DNA of 47,221 bases from Melioribacteraceae bacterium (GTDB lineage Bacteria > Bacteroidota > Ignavibacteria > Ignavibacteriales > Melioribacteraceae): assembly GCA_021740785.1 (NCBI GenBank), contig JAIOZI010000039.1, positions 1 through 47,221 on the forward strand, given 5' to 3'. Below, in pieces: positions 36,441 to 45,537 of this stretch. The position numbers and the translations under genes were made by a program. Every line of letters begins with the position of its first letter. Position 1 is the stretch's first letter. The notes beneath the pieces were generated by a model. That model was given only the letters and a program-made list of their open reading frames with translations. It made no database searches and had not been told where the DNA came from.

Positions 36441-36985
36441 TATGCAAGGAGAATTGCAGCAGCAACCGTAGTTGTCCATAATCCGTTTTTATCGCCGCGT
36501 GCTGATTGAGTTACGTTAAAAGTTCTAACAATCTGTCCCGACATTTTAAATACCTGCTCTTTTTCATTCCACGCTTCATCTGAATTGAAATCAATTCCCA
36601 AAGTTGTAGCCAGCATTGAAGCAGCTAAATCCTCTGCATAATCACCTGCTAAATCTGCTGTCTGTCCGAAAGGATGATGCTCGGAAAGATACCCGTACAT
36701 TTTTGTATCTGCAGGAATAGCAACGCCGATAGATGAAGCAATTTGCCGGTTCGGTTCGTTGGTGGCGTTTCTAGCCATAACCGCATGAACAATTTGACCG
36801 GGAGCTAATTCTGATAATCCCTGTTCAATATTTATTCTTTTGCATCCGACAGGATAAATGCTGCTGACACTTACCAGGTTGAACTTTTCAATTTGTGCAT
36901 GACGCAGCGCTAATTCGAAAGATGCTAAATATTCCTTGTGTCTTCCGACACCTTTGGTAAAAAATATTCTTTTGGGAACGTACAA
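36440..36985 (-). CDS. pdaD: Pyruvoyl-dependent arginine decarboxylase
   Basis: Decarboxylates arginine to agmatine for polyamine synthesis, using a pyruvoyl group made by self-cleavage. The 181 residues match the PvlArgDC family. The cleavage region is [13 protein letters not shown], with the predicted scission between Ser41 and Ser42, where Ser42 becomes the pyruvoyl group. The C-terminal [13 protein letters not shown] segment is also family-like. The start codon is TTG, with an AAGGAGG on the minus strand. It lies 11 bases after tyrS in the smpB-tyrS-pdaD minus-strand unit. Later polyamine genes (agmatinase, speE) are not present here. Confidence 0.9.
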   Translation of the reverse strand: MYVPKRIFFTKGVGRHKEYLASFELALRHAQIEKFNLVSVSSIYPVGCKRINIEQGLSELAPGQIVHAVMARNATNEPNRQIASSIGVAIPADTKMYGYLSEHHPFGQTADLAGDYAEDLAASMLATTLGIDFNSDEAWNEKEQVFKMSGQIVRTFNVTQSARGDKNGLWTTTVAAAILLA

Positions 36986-36996
36986 TTTTCGCCTCC

Positions 36997-38226
36997 TTAA
37001 TTATTAACTAAAATTTTCATGAATTTTCTTTTTCCTACTTTCAATACTTGTTCGGATTTCAACTGAATGTTTTGATTGAAATCTGAAATTTTCTCTCCAT
37101 CAATAGAAACGCCGCCTTGTTGAATAAGTCTGCGCGCTTCACCTCTCGAAGCAGCAAAATTAACAATTGAAATCAAATCAATAATGCTAACCGGATTTTC
37201 ACCTTCATAATTAAATTCTTCAATTTCATCCGGCGTTCCTTTATTCACAAAAATCTTATCAAATTCCTTTTCAGCATTTTCAGCTGCATCTTTGTTATGA
37301 TACATTTCCACAAGTTTTCTTGCAAGTTTTCTTTTTATATCTCGAGGATTTTTCGATAGGTCATCCAGTTCGGCTTCGATTGATTTTAATTCCTCTGATT
37401 CCAAATCTGTTGTCAACTCGAAATAAAGATAAATTAAATCATCCGGGATTGATAAAGTTTTGCCAAATATATCCTGAGGCTTATCGTCAATACCAATATA
37501 ATTACCGTAAGATTTACTCATCTTCTCAACACCGTCGGTTCCTACAAGCAGCGGCATTGTTACAATCACTTGTGGTTCCATATTATTTTCGCGTTGAATA
37601 TCTCTCCCGACTAATAAATTAAACTTCTGATCGGTGCCGCCCAACTCAACGTCACTTTCGATTGCTACCGAATCCATCGCTTGAGCTAATGGATAAAGGA
37701 TTTCGTGCATACTAATTGGAATACCGGTTTTAAACCTCTTTGTGAAATCATCTCTCTCAAGCATTCTGGCTACTGTATATTTAGAAGCTAGTTTAATGAC
37801 ATCTTCAAAATTCATTTTCCCGAGCCATTCGGAATTATATACTATTTTAGTTTTATCCTTATCCAATATTTTTGATGCTTGCTCAATATATGATTTCGCA
37901 TTTTCCTTTGCTTCGTCAAAAGTAAGAGGGGGACGGGTTTGGTTTCTACCGGAAGGATCACCAATCATAGCTGTGAAATCACCAATAATTAAAACTGCTT
38001 GATGACCCAACTGTTGAAACTGAGCTAACTTCCGCAGTACAACAGAGTGCCCGAGATGAAGATCCGGTTTAGTCGGATCACATCCTAGCTTAATATTTAG
38101 AGGCTTATTCTCATTAATAGATTTTTGTAATTTCTGTTCCAATTCATCGATAGGAATAATCTCGGTTGTCCCTCGTTTTATTAAATCGAGTTGCTCTTTC
38201 ACCGGTGGAAAATTAATACTGCTCAA
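36997..38226 (-). CDS. tyrS: Tyrosyl-tRNA synthetase
   Basis: Charges tRNA-Tyr in the cytoplasm. The 409-residue class I synthetase has a HIGH-type motif HLGH (57-60), KMSKS (235-239) and a C-terminal S4 RNA-binding domain at about 345-405 ([22 protein letters not shown]). The spacing resembles the TyrZ-type subfamily. The start codon is TTG, with TGGAGC upstream on the minus strand. It is 21 bases from smpB and 11 from pdaD. No T-box or other leader is visible between smpB and tyrS, so expression probably depends on the smpB promoter. Confidence 0.96.
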   Translation of the reverse strand: MSSINFPPVKEQLDLIKRGTTEIIPIDELEQKLQKSINENKPLNIKLGCDPTKPDLHLGHSVVLRKLAQFQQLGHQAVLIIGDFTAMIGDPSGRNQTRPPLTFDEAKENAKSYIEQASKILDKDKTKIVYNSEWLGKMNFEDVIKLASKYTVARMLERDDFTKRFKTGIPISMHEILYPLAQAMDSVAIESDVELGGTDQKFNLLVGRDIQRENNMEPQVIVTMPLLVGTDGVEKMSKSYGNYIGIDDKPQDIFGKTLSIPDDLIYLYFELTTDLESEELKSIEAELDDLSKNPRDIKRKLARKLVEMYHNKDAAENAEKEFDKIFVNKGTPDEIEEFNYEGENPVSIIDLISIVNFAASRGEARRLIQQGGVSIDGEKISDFNQNIQLKSEQVLKVGKRKFMKILVNN

Positions 38227-38247
38227 TAGTCTGCTCCAATAACTTTA

Positions 38248-38703
38248 TTAATAACTAATTTTTCTTTCTTGCTGCCGTTGAAAATCTTTTTTTGCAATGT
38301 CCTGTCTTTTATCATAAGTCTTTTTACCCTTTGCAACAGCGAGCTCCACTTTTACTAATCCCTTCCTAAAGTACAAACGTAATGGGATTAGTGTGTTTCC
38401 CTTTTCTTCGGTAAATTTAATAAGTTTTCTAATCTCACTTTTTCTAAGCAATAACCGCCGTTCACGCAAAGGTTCATGATTATTGATATTTGCCTGTTTA
38501 TAAGTCCCGATGTGAGCATTCTTTAATATTACTTCACCGTTACCAATTGACGCATAGGCATCCGTAAGATTTGCATTATGCTCACGCAGAGATTTTACTT
38601 CCGAACCAAGTAATGAAATTCCCGCCTCATATACTTGGATTATATGGTACTCGTGGCGTGCTTTCCGGTTAACGGTTATGTTTTTCTCTTCTGTTTCGGG
38701 CAT
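38248..38703 (-). CDS. smpB: SsrA-binding protein SmpB
   Basis: tmRNA-binding protein of trans-translation that rescues stalled ribosomes. The 151 residues are normal for the family. Conserved segments are NRKARHEYHI, YEAGISLLGSEVKSLREHNANLTDAYA, HIGTYKQANINNHEPLRERRLLL, and a Lys/Arg-rich tail with KGKKTYDKRQDIAKKD. It is the first gene of the minus-strand unit. A TACATTTG box (minus strand, 38732-38739) could be its -7 promoter element. No tmRNA gene was recognised in the window. Confidence 0.96.
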   Translation of the reverse strand: MPETEEKNITVNRKARHEYHIIQVYEAGISLLGSEVKSLREHNANLTDAYASIGNGEVILKNAHIGTYKQANINNHEPLRERRLLLRKSEIRKLIKFTEEKGNTLIPLRLYFRKGLVKVELAVAKGKKTYDKRQDIAKKDFQRQQERKISY

Positions 38704-38923
38704 TAGATTAATTGCTTATTAAATTAAAGGACAAATGTAATAAATAATCGAATTAATTAATAAATTTAGTTTGTGAGTAAAAAAAATATTATCAGATAAC
38801 ATTAATATTCTCTTTAAAACCAGATCAATATTAAATATATTTCATAGCTTTTTGTGGAATTAAAGGGGGAAAGATTAATTATCTTTTCCAAAATATTTCG
38901 AAACTTTTACCGCAGGTTTAATT

Positions 38924-40396
38924 ATGCTGGATATGCAAAAAAAACTTACTAATTCTTTCTACGCAATTCTTAGTTTGCCCGCAACCGCAATGGGTTTTGC
39001 CCTTGCAATTCAAATATCAGCTTTAAGTTGGATCTTATCATCACAATACGGACTTGAGATTCACGATGTTGGATTAGTTTGGGCAGCCGGTCCTATTGCC
39101 GGAATTTTAGGTCAAATAATTTTTGGAGTTTTAAGCGATAGAGTATGGTTTTGGAATGGAAGGCGTCGCCCATTCATTTTTATAGGTGGTTTTTTAGCAG
39201 CCATAATGTTATTAGCTCTTCCCAATTTAGGAATTATTTCATCATCACTTGGTTTCGAAGGAATTCTTGGAGTAGCAATTGCCGTTGCCTTAAGTCTTGA
39301 TCTATCGATAAATGTTGGCTTTAATCCAACTCGATCAATTATAGCAGATGTAACTCCCGAAGGTGTTGAAAGAACCAAGGGTTACTCATGGATGCAGACA
39401 ATCTCAGGTACTTTCGGTGTGCTTGCTTATGTGATTGGAGCTGTCTGGAATAATTATGTGCTGATCTATGTCGGCGTTATGCTTGTTTTCCTTCTTTCAG
39501 TTTTACCTCCGTTCTTTATTGAAGAACCTAAGGATCTGGATATACAAGATGAAGATGAATTCAAAGAGAAAGTAAAAAAGAATACTTCGTTTCTAGATGT
39601 TATGAATTACATCCAGCCATTATGGGGATTTTTAATTTATTCAGCATATGCATTAATTGCAAAACTGATCGATTATAATCCGGGCAATTATTATGTGGAA
39701 ATTTTGTGTTTCATTATAACATTGTTTTTTATTATTAAGGTTTTACTTAGATCATCAGACGGGCTATCTAAAAGTGAAGCGGGAATAGTCGGATTCAAAA
39801 AAGTTCTTGCTGCACATTCATTTACTTGGATTGGAATTCAAACAATGTTCATCTATATGTTTGCCTATGTTCAACACGAAGTGTACGGGTTCCCCGATAA
39901 TGCAGCAATTGATGAAGCCACAAATATCGAAATGGGAAGGGTAGTTTCAATCAGTTTTCTATTGCTTAATGCGGTTGGAGCGCTTCTGCCTGTTTTTGTA
40001 TTAGAGCCTATTGCGAGAAAAATTGGTAAAGTTAAAACGCATGCAACTTCAATTGCCATTATGGCTATTGGCTATATCGGTATGTTGATTTTTGGATTTT
40101 CACCAACTGTAATTTATATCCTGATGATAATTCTCGGAGTCGGCTGGGCTGCTACAATCAGTTTGCCGTTTGCTATTATGTCTCAAAAAGTCGATAAAGC
40201 AAAGATGGGTTTATTTATGGGACTGTTTAATCTTTCGGTCGTTTTACCACAATTAGTTGCAAGTTTTGGTGTGGGTCAGGCTGTAAGCTCAGCAGAGGAT
40301 AAGAACCTGGTATTTATAATTGCATCATTTACTTTATCCGTTTCCGCATTACTTTGGTTCATGGTAAAAGAAGAAAAAGCTGATTTACATAATTAA
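38924..40396 (+). CDS. MFS transporter, GPH/sucrose-transporter-like
   Basis: A 490-residue inner-membrane protein with about 12 hydrophobic segments. The loop 2-3 signature GVLSDRVWFWNGRRRPFIFIG and the NPTRSIIADVTPE segment resemble sugar:cation symporters of the glycoside-pentoside-hexuronide/SLC45 (sucrose/maltose) group of MFS. The likely cargo is a disaccharide or other sugar, not determined. ATGs at 38924 and 38933 are both possible starts. It begins a plus-strand unit with a secreted protein and an OmpA-family gene. A GH127 glycosidase lies further on. The 220-base gap before it, divergent from smpB, holds only AT-rich promoter sequence. Confidence 0.88.
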   Translation: MLDMQKKLTNSFYAILSLPATAMGFALAIQISALSWILSSQYGLEIHDVGLVWAAGPIAGILGQIIFGVLSDRVWFWNGRRRPFIFIGGFLAAIMLLALPNLGIISSSLGFEGILGVAIAVALSLDLSINVGFNPTRSIIADVTPEGVERTKGYSWMQTISGTFGVLAYVIGAVWNNYVLIYVGVMLVFLLSVLPPFFIEEPKDLDIQDEDEFKEKVKKNTSFLDVMNYIQPLWGFLIYSAYALIAKLIDYNPGNYYVEILCFIITLFFIIKVLLRSSDGLSKSEAGIVGFKKVLAAHSFTWIGIQTMFIYMFAYVQHEVYGFPDNAAIDEATNIEMGRVVSISFLLLNAVGALLPVFVLEPIARKIGKVKTHATSIAIMAIGYIGMLIFGFSPTVIYILMIILGVGWAATISLPFAIMSQKVDKAKMGLFMGLFNLSVVLPQLVASFGVGQAVSSAEDKNLVFIIASFTLSVSALLWFMVKEEKADLHN

Positions 40397-40412
40397 CTGA
40401 AAAAAGAATATT

Positions 40413-41273
40413 ATGAAAAAATATTTTCGATTATCATTATTACTCAGTATTATTTTAACGCTGACTATTTCCGCTCAGGAAAGTCTTTTCCAGGTCGGGT
40501 CATTCACGATTCATGATGAATTAACGGTACAAGACCCGATTGATCCGGATTACGGTCGATATGATGCTTATGAAGTTTATCTCAGTAAGGGTGATAGAAT
40601 TGCTATCAACCTTTCCGCAAAAGAATTTTGGCCGTTTATGTTTTTGGTTTCTCCCGAAAATGAAACTGTTTTTGTATATCCCGACAAAGAGAAAAGGATT
40701 ACAACTCTCGATACCGTAGCCTTCGAAACCGGTAATTTTGATTTATATGTAGTTGGCGATACCAACAGTTTTGGAAAATATGACTGCGAAATAAATTTAG
40801 CATCATCACGGTCTCAATTAATTAAAGAAGATGTTGATTTATGCACATCAATAAAGTATGTGTTGGAACATGCCAACGCGGATTTCTATTTTCTCAAAGA
40901 CGGATTATATAACGGTGAAGTTGAGGTTTGGAATTCAAATGTAAAAATTACCGGGAGTAATGAGAATAAAATATCAATAATGGGACGTGAATCGTTCCAG
41001 TCAAAATTTTATCATGGTGATGTTAAAGCAGAAGCTGAAAATTTATTTAATGAACTGGTTAGTCAAATTAAAGATTGTTTGAATGATGGATGGAGAGAAA
41101 CTGAAAAGGACTGGTATGAATCCGGAAATTCAAATAACTATAAAGAAAAATTTGTAAAAAATTATGAAACCGGAAAAATTGATTTCAGGTTTATTAAGAT
41201 TATTATAAGAGAGTACGATCTTTCCTCAAAAAAATATTCAGTTGAAATTCAGATCGATAAACAACGAACATAA
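40413..41273 (+). CDS. Secreted protein with a PPC-like N-terminal domain, function unknown
   Basis: A 286-residue protein with a signal peptide (MKKYFRLSLLLSIILTLTISAQ). Residues about 30-130 form a strand-rich domain resembling the bacterial pre-peptidase C-terminal (PPC) fold: YDAYEVYLSKGDRIAINLSA, then FMFLVSPENETVFVYP and GNFDLYVVG. The C-terminal half (about 140-286) is unrecognised, mixed alpha/beta and charged. There is no protease domain in the gene or next to it. It lies 16 bases after the MFS gene and 31 bases before the OmpA-family gene. An envelope role is likely, but the exact function is unknown. Confidence 0.7.
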   Translation: MKKYFRLSLLLSIILTLTISAQESLFQVGSFTIHDELTVQDPIDPDYGRYDAYEVYLSKGDRIAINLSAKEFWPFMFLVSPENETVFVYPDKEKRITTLDTVAFETGNFDLYVVGDTNSFGKYDCEINLASSRSQLIKEDVDLCTSIKYVLEHANADFYFLKDGLYNGEVEVWNSNVKITGSNENKISIMGRESFQSKFYHGDVKAEAENLFNELVSQIKDCLNDGWRETEKDWYESGNSNNYKEKFVKNYETGKIDFRFIKIIIREYDLSSKKYSVEIQIDKQRT

Positions 41274-41304
41274 AAATAAATTTGTTCCGGACAGAGGAGG
41301 TTCG

Positions 41305-42729
41305 ATGAAACATTTAAAGTATGTTTTATTATTTTCAGCAATTCTCAGTTCATTTACATTATCTCAACAAGAAATTAGAGAGAGATTATTTAAGGAAGCC
41401 GACGAAGCGCTGGTGAAAATGGAAGAAGTTAATGCTGTTATGCTCTCTCCTAATTTTTATGAAGAAGGACTTGAATATTATCGTGATGCAGAATCAGCGC
41501 TTAAAGATGGGGAATCGCTTGACGATATTAGAGAGCAATTGTCTGAAGCGGTAAAGCTTTTCAATAAAGCATTTGAGACCTCAAAAATAAGCGGCAAAAT
41601 GTTTGAGGAACTGCTAAAGGCAAGATCAGATGCTGTTAGTTCAAATGCAGAAATTCATGCAAGTGAGATTTGGATTAAGGCGGAAAAGACTTTTCGTGAT
41701 GCAGCAGAAGAGGTTGAGTACAATGAACTAAAAGATGCGGAAGAGCTTGCTTTTGAGGCAGAGAAATTATTCCGGGAAGCTGAACTTGCATCAATCAAAG
41801 CTCACTATTTAAACGAAACTTGGGAGTTACACAAACAAGCAATTGAAGAAGATGTTGATGATTATGCGCCGCTGACACTTCAGAAAAGTAAAGAACTTAT
41901 TGATGCGGCAGAAAAAGAATTAAATGATAATCGTTATGATACCGATTATGCTAGAGATTTAGCGAAAGAGGCTCATTCACAAGTTAATCATGCGATTAGT
42001 TTGACACGCCTATTTAAGGAATGGGATGAAAATGATAAAACATCGGAAGAACTTGTTCTCTACTATGAAGAACCTTTAATTCAAATTGCGTCGAAGCTGG
42101 ATTTAACTGCAAAATTTGACAGTGGTTACTCTGTACTAGCATCTCAAATAATTTCTAAATTAAATTTGCTTTACGCTGAAATTGATGATTTGAAACAGAA
42201 AAACTCCAATCTGGAAAATCAAGTAGATGAATACGAAAAGGAACTTGGCGGCATAACCGAAGAAAAATCAGAATTGAAACAGCGTCTTGCAGTAATCGAT
42301 GATTTGAAAAGGAGATTTGAAGAAGTAGCAAATAGTTTTTCACCTTCGGAAGCCGTTGTATTAAGGGATGCAGATAAGTTAACTATTCGATTGGTAAGCA
42401 TTAAGTTCGATGCGGGGAAAGCAATTATTGCACCGGAACATTTTAATCTTCTTGCAAAAGTAAAAAATGCACTGGAAAAATTTCCCGATGCCATAATTAC
42501 TGTTGAAGGGCATACGGATTCTTACGGTAGTGATAAAACAAATCTTGATGTATCACAATCAAGAGCTGATGCAGTTTATCAATACCTAATCGCGAATTTA
42601 AATATCAGTAAAAGTAAAATCTTCTCAATCGGCTACGGTGAATCAAAACCCGTTGCTAATAATGAGACTGCAGAAGGCAGAGAAAAAAATAGAAGAATTG
42701 ATATTGTAATTCGTCCTGCCAAAATTTAG
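41305..42729 (+). CDS. OmpA-family peptidoglycan-associated protein with helical N-terminal region
   Basis: About 474 residues. The ATG at 41305 is fixed by a strong AGAGGAGG. The upstream in-frame ATG at 41242 lies inside the previous gene. After a signal peptide (MKHLKYVLLFSAILSSFTLSQ) come roughly 250 residues of Ala/Glu-rich helices with repeated A-x-x-x-x-x-AE spacing, resembling DUF4398-type regions. A coiled coil follows at about 295-345. The C-terminal OmpA domain has ISIKFDAGKA-like strand residues, VEGHTDSYGSDKTNLDVSQSR and GYGESKPVANN...NRRIDIVI, which bind peptidoglycan. It is the last gene of its unit before a terminator. Confidence 0.92.
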   Translation: MKHLKYVLLFSAILSSFTLSQQEIRERLFKEADEALVKMEEVNAVMLSPNFYEEGLEYYRDAESALKDGESLDDIREQLSEAVKLFNKAFETSKISGKMFEELLKARSDAVSSNAEIHASEIWIKAEKTFRDAAEEVEYNELKDAEELAFEAEKLFREAELASIKAHYLNETWELHKQAIEEDVDDYAPLTLQKSKELIDAAEKELNDNRYDTDYARDLAKEAHSQVNHAISLTRLFKEWDENDKTSEELVLYYEEPLIQIASKLDLTAKFDSGYSVLASQIISKLNLLYAEIDDLKQKNSNLENQVDEYEKELGGITEEKSELKQRLAVIDDLKRRFEEVANSFSPSEAVVLRDADKLTIRLVSIKFDAGKAIIAPEHFNLLAKVKNALEKFPDAIITVEGHTDSYGSDKTNLDVSQSRADAVYQYLIANLNISKSKIFSIGYGESKPVANNETAEGREKNRRIDIVIRPAKI

Positions 42730-42747
42730 AGGTATTCAATTATTTTA

Positions 42748-42784
42748 AACGGGATGTTTCTTAAAAGTTACATCCCGTTTTTTT
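42748..42784 (+). terminator. Rho-independent terminator after the OmpA-family gene
   Basis: AACGGGATGT (42748-42757) pairs perfectly with ACATCCCGTT (42770-42779), followed by T7. The remaining interval to 43063 is AT-rich. It holds a TAATTTTG box at 43015-43022, a possible -7 element for the glycosidase gene without a clear TTG partner, and no convincing gene. Confidence 0.9.
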
Positions 42785-43063
42785 CCCTATTCCGAGTTGT
42801 TAACCTCAAAATCAACCGTTCAAAATTATCTTCTACATATCAGAAAAAGTAATGCTCCATCTATTCTCATTGAACAATATATTATTCTAAAATTGGATAA
42901 TGTATATTATACCTCCACTAAGATTTCTCGAATAAAGCAATTAAAATATTTGAAAAAATATGCAGATTCATACTTTATTTATATCTATAAAATGTTTAAG
43001 AAAAAATTATTGCTTAATTTTGATGCAGTTAAATGACATAATAAATTTTTGAAGAAGTGAATT

Positions 43064-45085
43064 ATGAAACTATTTCTAACACTAATCCTAGCGCTAAGCA
43101 TCATGACAATCTCAATAGAACAGATTATAGCTCAAAAAGATTACCCGGTTAAACCGGTACCATTTAACGAAGTTGATATTCAAGATGAGTTTTGGAAGCC
43201 GAGATTGAAAATACAAGCTGATACACTCGTTCCATTTGCTTTGGATAAGACAAAACCAGCCGTTGAGAATTTACAAAAGGCAGCCAATTATCTTAAAGGA
43301 ATTAAAGATGAACTTCCTTTTCCGCATAGGTATATTTCGTCCGATCTTTACAAAGTAATGGAAGGAGCTGCATATATTCTCCGAACCAATCCGGATGAAG
43401 AATTAGAGAAGCAGCTTGATGGTATCATCGATATAATTGCAGATGCTCAGCGGGATGACGGATATTTATACGTTGCTCATATAACAGGTGTAGCTCAGCC
43501 AAAACATTTCTGGGGCGGCGGCGGAATGGGTGATAAACCTTATTCTTGGGTTGTGCACAGTCACGAGCTTTACAATATTGGTCACATGATTGAAGCTGCG
43601 GTAGCTTATTATCAGTCCACCGGGAAGGATAAATGGTTGAAAGTTGCGGAGAAAAGTGCGAATCATATTAATAAAGTATTTTTTATTGGCGATCCGGATT
43701 ATAATGATGGAAAACCTGTAATGCAGGCACCAGGACATGAGGAACTTGAACTTGCACTGGCAAAACTTTATCGCGTTACGGGTAAGGAATTGTATCTCGA
43801 AATGGCTAAAAAGTTTTTAGAGATCCGTGGCGTTACTTTTGCTCCGGAAGGAGATGGCGTTATGTCACCCACATACGCGCAGCAGCATAAACCTGTTAAA
43901 GAACAGAAGGAAGCTGTGGGGCATGCGGTTCGGGCAGCATATATGTATTCTGCAATGGCAGATGTTGATGCCTTGCTTAGTACAGATGAATTTGCAACTG
44001 CTTTGAATTCTATTTGGCATAACATAGCGGATACCAAGATGCATATTACGGGCGGATTGGGAGCTGTTCGTGGAATTGAAGGTTTCGGTGAATCGTTTGA
44101 ATTACCTAATAAAGAGGCTTATGATGAAACTTGCGCAGCAGTCGGGAATGTACTTTTTAATTTTCGAATGTTTTTGAAGACAAAGGAAGCTAAGTATTTT
44201 GATGTAGCTGAAGTTGCACTTTTCAACAATGTCTTGGCTGGTGTCAATCTTAAAGGGAATAAGTTTTTTTATGTAAATCCACTTGAGGCAGAAAGTGATA
44301 CAAAATTTAATTATGGTCAGACCGGCAGATCACCATGGTTTAACACAGCTTGCTGCCCGTCTAATCTTGCAAGATTACTTCCGCAGGTTCCGGGCATGAT
44401 GTATTCATATACAGGACATGAAATTTACATAACTTTATACGGAAGCAGTGAAACCGTAATAAATATTGATGAAACGAATGTTAAAATCAAACAATCTTCT
44501 CAGTATCCTTTTGATGAGAATGTTTTGATTAATATCGACCCGGTTGAGGAAAAAGAATTTGTTTTAAAATTAAGAATACCGACATGGGCACAAGGTGAGC
44601 AATTTTTACCCGGCATGTTGTACGATTATCATAATACATTTGAACCATCATATAAAGTTACTGTTAATGGAAAGTTAATTGATACAATTACAGAAGATGG
44701 ATTTGTATCGATAAATCGTAAATGGAGTGAAGGGGACAAAGTCGAGTTGTTTCTTCCGATGCCTGTAAAGTTTAATTCTACAATTGATTCAGTGAAGAAT
44801 AATATTGGCAGAATTGCTGTTACACGCGGTCCGCTGGTTTACTGCGCCGAAGGTATTGATAATGGTGATCCGGTTCAAGACTTGGTGATAAATGAATTAC
44901 CGGGTGATGATACAATAATAATTAATAAAATTAGTGACGGCATACTTAACGGAATTCCGATGATTGAGTTTCCAGGTCGGAATAATTCGACTGAATCAAT
45001 TCAGTTAAAATTGATACCGTATTATTCGTGGAATAATCGCGGCAGCAGTTCTATGATTGTTTGGCTTCCGTTTTTGGGGGGTTAG
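43064..45085 (+). CDS. Glycoside hydrolase family 127 (DUF1680), predicted beta-L-arabinofuranosidase
   Basis: A 673-residue exported enzyme with a signal peptide (about 1-23) and an (alpha/alpha)6-barrel-type core containing WVVHSHELYNIGHMIEAAVAYY. The GH127 metal/catalytic set is visible: Glu355 and Cys357 in DETCAAVGN, and Cys430-Cys431 in NTACCPSN. In the studied GH127 enzyme these residues coordinate zinc and one Cys is the nucleophile. Beta-sandwich domains follow (LRIPTWAQ, VTRGPLVYCAEG). The likely substrate is beta-linked L-arabinofuranose in plant glycans, although the family is broader. It stands alone, without SusCD or other CAZymes nearby, although an MFS sugar transporter lies 3 kb upstream. 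Confidence 0.92.
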   Translation: MKLFLTLILALSIMTISIEQIIAQKDYPVKPVPFNEVDIQDEFWKPRLKIQADTLVPFALDKTKPAVENLQKAANYLKGIKDELPFPHRYISSDLYKVMEGAAYILRTNPDEELEKQLDGIIDIIADAQRDDGYLYVAHITGVAQPKHFWGGGGMGDKPYSWVVHSHELYNIGHMIEAAVAYYQSTGKDKWLKVAEKSANHINKVFFIGDPDYNDGKPVMQAPGHEELELALAKLYRVTGKELYLEMAKKFLEIRGVTFAPEGDGVMSPTYAQQHKPVKEQKEAVGHAVRAAYMYSAMADVDALLSTDEFATALNSIWHNIADTKMHITGGLGAVRGIEGFGESFELPNKEAYDETCAAVGNVLFNFRMFLKTKEAKYFDVAEVALFNNVLAGVNLKGNKFFYVNPLEAESDTKFNYGQTGRSPWFNTACCPSNLARLLPQVPGMMYSYTGHEIYITLYGSSETVINIDETNVKIKQSSQYPFDENVLINIDPVEEKEFVLKLRIPTWAQGEQFLPGMLYDYHNTFEPSYKVTVNGKLIDTITEDGFVSINRKWSEGDKVELFLPMPVKFNSTIDSVKNNIGRIAVTRGPLVYCAEGIDNGDPVQDLVINELPGDDTIIINKISDGILNGIPMIEFPGRNNSTESIQLKLIPYYSWNNRGSSSMIVWLPFLGG

Positions 45086-45110
45086 ATGTTTGGTTTTTTG
45101 ATAGCAATTT

Positions 45111-45488
45111 GAGCGCCATAAATGCCGCTGTACATAATGTAAATTGGTAAATTTATGTAGAGCCCGTCTGCCGCCGAGGCAGGCGAGATTCATCTCGCTC
45201 TCAACTAAAGTGAAAGAATTATGCTAAAATCAAGAAGAAATCATTTTAAAAGTGTTGTAAGATACTTGTGCAAAGGAGCGACATAAATGTCGCTCTACAT
45301 AATGTAAATTGGTAAATTAATGTAAAGCGAGATTCATCTCGCTCTCAATTAAAGTGAAAGAATTATGCTAAAATCAAGAAGAAATCATTTTAAAAGTATT
45401 GTAAGATACTCGTTCAAAGGAGCGACATAAATGTCGCTCTACATAATGTAAATTAGTAGATTAATGTAGAGCGAGATTCATCTCGCTC
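45111..45488. repeat. REP/BIME tandem array, left of the RAYT gene (units 1-3)
   Basis: Three tandem units: 45111-45275 (165 bp), 45276-45419 (144 bp) and 45420-45488 (partial). Each unit has two facing REP hairpins, AGCGACATAAATGTCGCT and AGCGAGATTCATCTCGCT. Each hairpin is flanked by the tetranucleotide GTAG (CTAC on the opposite side; unit 2 has GTAA), the hallmark of RAYT-linked REPs. A shared spacer of about 75 bases joins units. Unit 1 carries a 21-base insertion at 45164-45184 forming its own CTGCC/GGCAG hairpin. Confidence 0.85.
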
Positions 45489-45537
45489 ATTTAAAACAAT
45501 AAATAATCCTATTTATAAATAGTTTATATTTTGAATT

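Noticed and set aside
42797-43036. A 79-residue plus-strand ORF between the OmpA and GH127 genes
   Set aside because: It has no ribosome-binding site, low-complexity AT-rich codons rich in Tyr/Lys/Ile, and directly follows a terminator without a promoter.
45111-45488. Possible CRISPR array
   Set aside because: Repeat units are 144-165 bp with conserved rather than unique spacers, and each contains GTAG-flanked palindromes. This is a REP/BIME array beside a RAYT, with no cas genes.
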